This document shows positions 27,688 through 33,911 of a DNA stretch of 33,911 bases, piece after piece; within the stretch, counting starts at the first letter, position 1, and every line of letters starts with the position of its first letter. This stretch comes from an uncultured Verrucomicrobiota bacterium (GTDB taxonomy: Bacteria > Verrucomicrobiota > Verrucomicrobiia > Methylacidiphilales > Verrucolacustridaceae). The stretch covers positions 1-33,911 of the forward strand of contig CAJBOM010000215.1 in the NCBI GenBank assembly GCA_903956835.1. Reading direction: 5' to 3'. Made by a program: the position numbers and the translations under genes. Below the pieces are notes generated by a model. It was not told the origin of the DNA, did not search any database, and saw only the letters and a list, made by a program, of their open reading frames with translations.

Positions 27688-27705
27688 AGGAAAGGAGGGC
27701 CTGAA

Positions 27706-30303
27706 GTGAAGCTCCGCTCCCAGCTTCCAAATCCTGAGCGGGCTTGGGATGCTTTCCTTGAATTTTCCCCGGGGAGTCGGGATGTGTTGGCGCAAAATGA
27801 GATTTCAAGCGCAGGATCGAAAAGTCCAAAAGATCTGCTGATAGAGAAGGGGTTGGGAAAATATAAAATCGAGTGGAAAAAGTTGAGTAGTCAGGCGGGA
27901 TCTCCCAGTAAAAAGTGGGAGGCACTGAGAACATGGCAACGGGCGGAGTTGGTGCGTCTGGGCTTTGTGGCGTTCGCCACCCCAGCGGTTTCCGCGAGCG
28001 GAGGGAGTGCCTTTTCGTTGTTGGCCGAGTTTACCTTGCAGGCTTCGCTCGGTCTGGTGCGAGAGGAGGCGCCAGAGACTGATCAAGCCCATCTTGGGGA
28101 CTTCTCGGTTCTGGCTTTAGGAAAGTTGGGGGCGGGCGATCTTAACTTCTTTTCTGATCTCGATTTAATATTCTGTGGAGCAGGAGAAGAAAAAGGAGAT
28201 GCGGAGACTCGCTTGGCACGGAGTCTGGTGGGAAAGATTGACGAGCGAGGAGGAAATTCACTCTATCGAATTGATCTTCGATTACGTCCTGAGGGGGATC
28301 AAGGAACTTTGGTTCCTACGTCTACGGGATTAGAAGATTACTACCAAGCCTACGGAGAGGTGTGGGAGCGATGTGCTTGGATTCGCGCCCGACAGGTCGG
28401 GGGAGATGCGGAATTGGCGTACCATCTTTTTCAGACCTTGCAGGCTTTTATTTATCCGAGAGGCCTATCGCCTTCCGCTTTGGGGGAGTTGTTTCAGCAG
28501 AAATCACGGGCGGAGGACGAGCTGATTTCTCCAGCGGACCGAGATCGAGAGATTAAGCGTGGACGGGGTGGGCTCCGGGAGGTGGAGTTTCCTGTGTTGG
28601 GATTACAACTTCTACACGGTGCCACCCAACCAACGTTGCAGACGCATGATTTACGGCGGGCGATTCGTAATTTAGAAACGCTGGGGATTCTTCGTTCCGA
28701 AGAGGCGGAAACCTTGCTTGGCGGATATAACTTTTGGCGTCGATTAGAGGATCGTCTGCAAATGAGGCATATTCGACAGACGCATCTCTTGCCAGCGGAG
28801 GAGGAAGTCCGCGAGGGGTTGGCAAAAAGTATGGATTTAAGTTCAGCGGGCGAATTGGGCAATGCGGTGGATGGATGGCGCGATCGGGTTCGCACGGTGT
28901 ACGACTCGATCTTCGCTGAGATTCGGCCTACGACAGTGGCTTTTGCGGGTTCGACCTTTCCCTCGTCGATTGGTTGGCATGACAAGGTGGTGGCCGAGGC
29001 AGCGTGGTCTAGTTTGGCTCCCTCCGGTGAGGTGCATGCCACGGCGAGGACGCGGGAGAATTTTCAGCGGATGAGGCCTCTTCTGGAAAAGCAGTTGGAT
29101 GGATGTGCGCGACCTGATTTGGCCTTGGGAGAGTTTGCTAACTTTACCCAAGGGTATGGAGCTCGTTCGCTGTTGTACGAGAGTTTGTGTGTCAGTCCTC
29201 AAGCTCTCGAGCTACTCATTCGGTTTTTTGAAAGCAGTCGTGCCCTAGGACCACGTTTAGTTGCGCACCCTGAAATATTTGAAGATGTGGTTCAGGCTGG
29301 GTTGGACGGAGCGAGAACATTGGCTTGGCACCGGGCGGCGTGGAAAATTGCAAAGGAGGATGGGGAGGAGGCGATGGGGAAAGCGGGCCTTTACACGAGC
29401 GGGGAGGAGTTACGGATTGCGTTACGAGGTTTGCTAGGATTAGCGCCCATCCCCATCTTGCAGGGCGAACTCACCGCATTGGCTGAGGCGTGTTTAGGTT
29501 GGGCGTGGGAGTTTGCGGGAAAGCCGAAGTGGGCGTGGGTGGGACTGGGGAAGTTAGGAGGCGGGGCGTTGAGTTTCGGCTCGGACCTGGATCTGCTCGT
29601 GGTAGGGGAGGGAGAAGAGTCGCTCCAGCGGGCGATTCACTTTCTCAGTGCGGAACGAGCGACGGGGCCTCTATTTAAAACCGATTTCCGTTTGCGACCC
29701 TACGCGGAGGGTGCGTTGGTGGTGCCAGTGAAAAGATATGCGGAGTATTACGGGAAAGAAGCGCAGTCGTGGGAGGTGCAAGCTCTTTGCCGTGCCCGGT
29801 GGGTAGGCGGGGCGAAGGGGGTGGGGCAGGAGTTTTGGCCAGCGGTGGAAAAAACTTGGAAGAAGGTAGGGCAGAGTAAGACATTTTTTGAGGAGGTGAA
29901 AGCGATGAGGGAACGAATTGCGACCGAAAGGGTGGAGGTGGGCGAGGAGGCGAGGGAGTACAAAACGGCCCGTGGTGGATTGATCGACATTGAGTTTGCC
30001 GCCCAAGCTTGGCAAATGCGCCAAGGTCTAGTGGAGACGAGCACCGAAAAGGTTCTGCAGGCGATGAGACAAGAGTTTCCCCGGGAAGCCGAATCGCTTC
30101 TTCAAGGTTTGGAATTTTGGTCGCAAGCGGAGTGGTGGGTGCGGTTGGACGAGGGGAGAGGCGGGGTGCCCTTGCCTGGGGAGGGGGTGAATCTGGAATG
30201 GCTAGCGAAAAGGTGTGGAGGACGAAATGGGAAGGAGTGGATGGAGAAGGTGGCAAAAGTTTTCCGTGAAGTCCACCAAGCCTATGGGAAGATACTGGAG
30301 TAG
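27706..30303 (+). CDS. glnE: Bifunctional glutamine synthetase adenylyltransferase/deadenylase
   Basis: 865 aa with two nucleotidyltransferase motifs: LGKLGAGDLNFFSDLDLIF and LGKLGGGALSFGSDLDLLV. Both followed by DLRLRPEG / DFRLRPYAEG-type motifs. Confidence 0.94.
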   Translation: MKLRSQLPNPERAWDAFLEFSPGSRDVLAQNEISSAGSKSPKDLLIEKGLGKYKIEWKKLSSQAGSPSKKWEALRTWQRAELVRLGFVAFATPAVSASGGSAFSLLAEFTLQASLGLVREEAPETDQAHLGDFSVLALGKLGAGDLNFFSDLDLIFCGAGEEKGDAETRLARSLVGKIDERGGNSLYRIDLRLRPEGDQGTLVPTSTGLEDYYQAYGEVWERCAWIRARQVGGDAELAYHLFQTLQAFIYPRGLSPSALGELFQQKSRAEDELISPADRDREIKRGRGGLREVEFPVLGLQLLHGATQPTLQTHDLRRAIRNLETLGILRSEEAETLLGGYNFWRRLEDRLQMRHIRQTHLLPAEEEVREGLAKSMDLSSAGELGNAVDGWRDRVRTVYDSIFAEIRPTTVAFAGSTFPSSIGWHDKVVAEAAWSSLAPSGEVHATARTRENFQRMRPLLEKQLDGCARPDLALGEFANFTQGYGARSLLYESLCVSPQALELLIRFFESSRALGPRLVAHPEIFEDVVQAGLDGARTLAWHRAAWKIAKEDGEEAMGKAGLYTSGEELRIALRGLLGLAPIPILQGELTALAEACLGWAWEFAGKPKWAWVGLGKLGGGALSFGSDLDLLVVGEGEESLQRAIHFLSAERATGPLFKTDFRLRPYAEGALVVPVKRYAEYYGKEAQSWEVQALCRARWVGGAKGVGQEFWPAVEKTWKKVGQSKTFFEEVKAMRERIATERVEVGEEAREYKTARGGLIDIEFAAQAWQMRQGLVETSTEKVLQAMRQEFPREAESLLQGLEFWSQAEWWVRLDEGRGGVPLPGEGVNLEWLAKRCGGRNGKEWMEKVAKVFREVHQAYGKILE

Positions 30304-30331
30304 GGGAAAGGCGCTCGACGATTTGCCTTTG

Positions 30332-30350
30332 AGACGGCATAGTCGTCTTT
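30332..30350 (+). terminator. Terminator-like hairpin between glnE and the E2 gene
   Basis: AGACG-GCATAGT-CGTCT then TTCTT. Preceded by another hairpin, AAAGGC-N12-GCCTTT (30307-30330). Confidence 0.35.
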
Positions 30351-30362
30351 CTTAAAAACTTT

Positions 30363-31592
30363 ATGGCTAAAGAGATCACCATGCCTGCTTTGAGTCCCTC
30401 TATGACGGAGGGAGTTTTGGCAAAATGGCACAAGAAAGTCGGCGACACGATTAAACCTGGGGAGGTAATCGCTGAGGTGGAGACGGATAAAGCCACAATG
30501 GATTTAGAGGCCTACGATAAGGGAACGATCTTGTTGATTGCCGCACCAGAGGGTTCGAAAGTTCCGGTGAACGGGCGGATCGCGGTCGTTGGGGAACCTG
30601 GGGAGAAGGTGGATGCGGTGAGTTCGAGTTCGCCCGCTCCAGCATCAACTTCTGCTGAAGCCAAAACCGTAACGCAAACCGCTGCGGTGCCTGCGATGGC
30701 GGCCGTGGTTTCTTCAACGGGGCGGGTGAAGATTTCTCCTTTGGCCAAAAAAATTGCCAATGAAAAAGGAGTGGATGTGACTCGCGTGGCGGGTTCGGGA
30801 CCTGGGGGTCGGATTGTGCGCCGCGATGTCGAAGCGGCACAAGGGGGAGGATCGGTCCGATCGGCGGCAGGAATTTTTGGTGGAAAGCCGATTGCGCAGG
30901 ATGGGGTTCGTCCGGTTTCCCAGATGCGGGCGGCGATCGCCCGTCGTCTGGTTGAGAGCAAGACGACCGCTCCCCATTTTTACGTTGAACGTGAGGTAGA
31001 CGCGGCTCCCTTAGCGAAACTGCGAGCATCGGCGAATGTGGCTTTGGAGATGGCGGGAGAGAAGTTGAAATTGAGCGTGAACGATTTTGTTTTGAAGGCG
31101 GCGGTGGAGGCCCTGCGGCGGGTTCCTGCGGTCAATTCTTCTTGGGAGGGAACCTCGATTCGGCAACATGGGGCAGTGCATCTGGCCTTTGCGGTGGCTT
31201 TGCCTGATGGGTTGATCACGCCGGTCATCCGCAATGCTCATGCGAAGGATTTTCGGACGATTGCGCGGGAGGCGAAAGAGCTCGGAGCGAAGGCAAAGGC
31301 CGGAAAGTTGCAGCCCGAGGAGTACACGGGCGGGACGTTTACGGTGAGCAACCTAGGAATGATCGGGGTGGAAAGATTTTCGGCGATTTTAAATCCCCCA
31401 CAGGCGGCAATTCTGGCCGTGGGGGCGACGGTCAAGAAGCCGGTGGTGGCGTCGAACGGAGCGATTGTTCCAGGCGAAAGAATGAGTCTGACTGTTTCTG
31501 CCGATCACCGGGTGGTGGACGGCTTGATGGCGGGTGAGTTTCTTAAAGCGTTGGTGGAAGTGTTGGAAAGTCCCGGCGTTCTTCTGATGTAA
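30363..31592 (+). CDS. pdhC: Dihydrolipoamide acetyltransferase (E2) of the pyruvate dehydrogenase complex
   Basis: Lipoyl domain (EVETDKATMDLEAYDKG), peripheral-subunit-binding domain (ISPLAKKIANEKGVDVTRVAGSGPGGRIVRRDVE), catalytic SADHRVVDGLM. Confidence 0.95.
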   Translation: MAKEITMPALSPSMTEGVLAKWHKKVGDTIKPGEVIAEVETDKATMDLEAYDKGTILLIAAPEGSKVPVNGRIAVVGEPGEKVDAVSSSSPAPASTSAEAKTVTQTAAVPAMAAVVSSTGRVKISPLAKKIANEKGVDVTRVAGSGPGGRIVRRDVEAAQGGGSVRSAAGIFGGKPIAQDGVRPVSQMRAAIARRLVESKTTAPHFYVEREVDAAPLAKLRASANVALEMAGEKLKLSVNDFVLKAAVEALRRVPAVNSSWEGTSIRQHGAVHLAFAVALPDGLITPVIRNAHAKDFRTIAREAKELGAKAKAGKLQPEEYTGGTFTVSNLGMIGVERFSAILNPPQAAILAVGATVKKPVVASNGAIVPGERMSLTVSADHRVVDGLMAGEFLKALVEVLESPGVLLM

Positions 31593-31601
31593 GGGGGATT
31601 T

Positions 31602-32990
31602 ATGGCGGCCTATGATCTAGCATTTTTAGGTGGTGGCCCGGCCGGTTATGTCGGGGCGATTCGGGCGGCGCAGTTGGGGAAGAAGGTAATTGTCATCGAG
31701 AAGGAACGTGCGGGGGGGACCTGTCTCAACTGGGGCTGTATCCCTTCGAAGTCGCTTCTGAAGAATGCGGAGATTTATCAGCACATCCTACACGCTGAAG
31801 ATTTTGGAATTACGACGGGGAAAGTTTCCTTTGATTTTGCAAAAGTGATCGGAAGAAGCCGCAATGTTTCTGATCGGATTGCGAAGGGAGTTGAGTTCCT
31901 TCTCAAGGCCAAGAAGGTGGATTATCTAGTTGGAGAAGGAAAGTTGGGGACAGACCGCAAGATCAAGGTGAAGACGGCAGATGGGAAGAGTCAGGTGATT
32001 GAGGCGACGAATGTTATGTTGGCCACGGGATGTCTGCCGCGAGTCCTGCCGGGATTGAAGGTGGACGGCAAGGTGGTGATGACCAGCCGCGAAGCCTTGG
32101 AGATGAAGAAACAGCCGAAGAGCGTCGTGATTTTGGGGGCGGGGGCGATTGGGGTCGAGTTTGCCTATTTCCTACAATCTTTTGGAACGAAGGTGACGCT
32201 GGTGGAAATGAAGTCGCGGGTTTTGCCGATCGAGGATGAGGAGATTTCCGACATGTTGGGCAAGAGCCTGACCAAGCAAGGGATCGAGATTTTAACAGAA
32301 AGTAAGATGGAAAGTGTCACCGCCTCGTCCACTGGAGTGAAGGTAAAGTTGTCCGGAAAAAATGCCAAGACGATCGAAGCGGATGTGCTGCTCTGTGCGG
32401 TCGGGGTTCAAGCGAATTTAGAGGGGGCGCTGGATGCGGGGGTGAAGCTGGATTTGGAGCAAGGGTATGTGAAGGTGGACGGAAGATATAAAAGTTCGAT
32501 AGCTGGAGTATTTGCGGCTGGGGACATTATTGGACCGCCTTGGCTGGCCCACGTGGCCTCGTTTGAGGCTATCGAGGCGGTGAACGGAATTTTTGATGCC
32601 AAGTATCAACCGAAGAAGGTTGGGATTTTCCCTGGTTGCACCTACTGCCAACCGCAAGTGGCGAGCATTGGGCTGACTGAGGCGGCGGCGAAGGAGAAGA
32701 AGTTAAAGTTTAAGGTGGGTCGGTTCCCGTATCGGGCGAGTGGGCGGGCGGTGGCGAGTGGCGATTCGGAAGGGATGGTGAAGATTCTGATCGGGGAACC
32801 GCATGGGGAGATTCTGGGTGCACATATTATCGGGGCGGAGGCGACGGAGTTGATCGGGGAGGTGGGATTGGGAATGACGTTGGAGGCGACGGCGGACGAG
32901 ATTGCTGGGACGATTCACGCTCATCCGACGCTGACCGAGATGATTAAGGAAGCGACCGAAGCGGCGGTCGGGCACGCGATCCATATTTGA
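31602..32990 (+). CDS. lpdA: Dihydrolipoamide dehydrogenase (E3)
   Basis: FAD motif GGGPAGYVGAIRAAQLG, redox disulfide GGTCLNWGCIPSK, C-terminal HAHPTLTEMIKEA. Confidence 0.97.
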   Translation: MAAYDLAFLGGGPAGYVGAIRAAQLGKKVIVIEKERAGGTCLNWGCIPSKSLLKNAEIYQHILHAEDFGITTGKVSFDFAKVIGRSRNVSDRIAKGVEFLLKAKKVDYLVGEGKLGTDRKIKVKTADGKSQVIEATNVMLATGCLPRVLPGLKVDGKVVMTSREALEMKKQPKSVVILGAGAIGVEFAYFLQSFGTKVTLVEMKSRVLPIEDEEISDMLGKSLTKQGIEILTESKMESVTASSTGVKVKLSGKNAKTIEADVLLCAVGVQANLEGALDAGVKLDLEQGYVKVDGRYKSSIAGVFAAGDIIGPPWLAHVASFEAIEAVNGIFDAKYQPKKVGIFPGCTYCQPQVASIGLTEAAAKEKKLKFKVGRFPYRASGRAVASGDSEGMVKILIGEPHGEILGAHIIGAEATELIGEVGLGMTLEATADEIAGTIHAHPTLTEMIKEATEAAVGHAIHI

Positions 32991-33002
32991 TTAATGGTCA
33001 GG

Positions 33003-33105
33003 CGGTCGGGTAGCTGCAGTTTTACTCACGCCAAGGACGCAAACCCTCCTACGCTCCTAACTTCGCCGACTCAGGAGGAGCTACGAAGGGCGCCCGACGC
33101 GGGTC
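33003..33105. repeat. Possible palindromic intergenic repeat element
   Basis: Complementary segments GGTCGGG / CGCCCGACG near the ends and CCTCCT / AGGAGG and CTTCG / CGAAG inside, between lpdA and the next gene. Multicopy status cannot be tested here. Confidence 0.3.
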
Positions 33106-33272
33106 GGGGCAGGTCGGGGTGGGCGCTTTGGCTTGAGAAGATTAAGGGTTAGGTGAGGATTGATAGGTAAGTGGCTAAAGAGAAGAGATATACGCCCTGA
33201 ATGAGTTATGTTGTCCTTTAAAAAAAACAACTCCCCATTGATAAAAAGGGTTCTATCGCTATTATTTAAAAT

Positions 33273-33911
33273 ATGAAGGTACTGTCCACAATCATTCTGC
33301 TGGCTCTGTGCTACCAGACCGCCTCGGCGCAACTCGTGACTGAAAGTTTTGGTGGCACTGGAGCTAATGCGTTCACGATGGATTTTGTAACGATCGGCAA
33401 TCCTGGTAACGCGGCCGATACAACGGGGTCTCCTAATCCTGCGGGCTCGGTGGCCTACACCTACAATTTGGGCAAGCACGAGGTGAGCAGGGATCAGATC
33501 ATAAAAGCGAATGCAGCAGGGAGCCTAGGGATTACGTTGCAGGATATGAGTAGCTATGGAGGCAACGGATTGCTTAAACCAGCGACAGGAATTAGCTGGT
33601 ATGAGGCGGCCAAATTTGTGAATTGGCTGAATACGAGCAGACCAGGGGGGACAGCAGCGTATAAGTTTGATAGTAGTGGAAATTTCCAGCTGTGGTCAGC
33701 AGGAGATGCAGGGTACAACTCGAACAATCTGTTCAGGAACAGCCTCGCTAAGTATTGGTTGCCTAGTAGCAACGAGTGGTACAAGGGGGCTTATGGGAAT
33801 CTAAATGGAACTTGGAATGATTATCCCACTGGAAGCAATAGTGCACCGACGGCAGTAGCTGGTGGAACAGCAGCGAACACGGCAGTCTATGGTCAATCTT
33901 CTTCTACTGGC
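33273..33911 (+). CDS. Secreted SUMF1/formylglycine-generating-enzyme-like domain protein (3' end outside the window)
   Basis: Absent from the ORF track. Manual translation: MKVLSTIILLALCYQTASAQLVTESFGGTGANAFTMDFVTIGNPGNAADTTGSPNPAGSVAYTYNLGKHEVSRDQI...ISWYEAAKFVNWLNTSR...YWLPSSNEWYKGAYG... Signal peptide plus SUMF1-like motifs; open to the window end. Confidence 0.8.
   Translation, partial: MKVLSTIILLALCYQTASAQLVTESFGGTGANAFTMDFVTIGNPGNAADTTGSPNPAGSVAYTYNLGKHEVSRDQIIKANAAGSLGITLQDMSSYGGNGLLKPATGISWYEAAKFVNWLNTSRPGGTAAYKFDSSGNFQLWSAGDAGYNSNNLFRNSLAKYWLPSSNEWYKGAYGNLNGTWNDYPTGSNSAPTAVAGGTAANTAVYGQSSSTG

Noticed and set aside
29675-30496. 273-aa minus-strand ORF opposite glnE and the start of E2
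   Set aside because: Pro/Ser-rich shadow sequence spanning two well-supported plus-strand genes.
33081-33479. 132-aa minus-strand ORF after lpdA
   Set aside because: It overlaps the start of a better-supported plus-strand SUMF1-like gene and has no recognisable domain.
1-33911. CRISPR arrays, transposases, phage genes, toxin-antitoxin or defence systems
   Set aside because: No regularly spaced 25-40 bp repeats and no proteins with integrase, transposase, Cas, restriction or toxin motifs were found. The only tandem array is the 33-bp repeat at 11614-11646.

Overview
Gram-negative, moderately G+C-rich chromosomal window. The gene content and order suggest Verrucomicrobia/PVC, but this is inferred and no search was run. 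Most of it is densely packed housekeeping sequence. In order: 3' part of murI; nusA-infB-rbfA (-); lpxI / Gfo-Idh oxidoreductase / lpxB (+); polyprenyl synthase (-); thiG-thiH-thiS (+); yebC (-); a three-gene ECF sigma-factor locus (+); a glycosyltransferase-PHP fusion (+); a Porin_O_P-type porin (-) behind tRNA-Leu(UAG); prmA; a complete oligopeptide ABC transporter; GT2 and PAP2 genes (-); LolA-like, PHP, rhomboid and glnE (+); PDH E2-E3 (+); and the start of a SUMF1-type secreted protein. No CRISPR array, rRNA, transposase, prophage or recognisable defence system was seen. The best leads for something undescribed are: (1) the 640-aa MurG/MGDG-synthase-like glycosyltransferase fused to a PHP phosphoesterase; (2) the ECF sigma / short non-ZAS membrane protein / secreted helical protein locus, preceded by three perfect 11-bp palindromic repeats and an ECF-like promoter; (3) a Pho-box-like direct repeat placed to drive tRNA-Leu and the phosphate-selective-type porin. 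All assignments come from reading motifs by eye.
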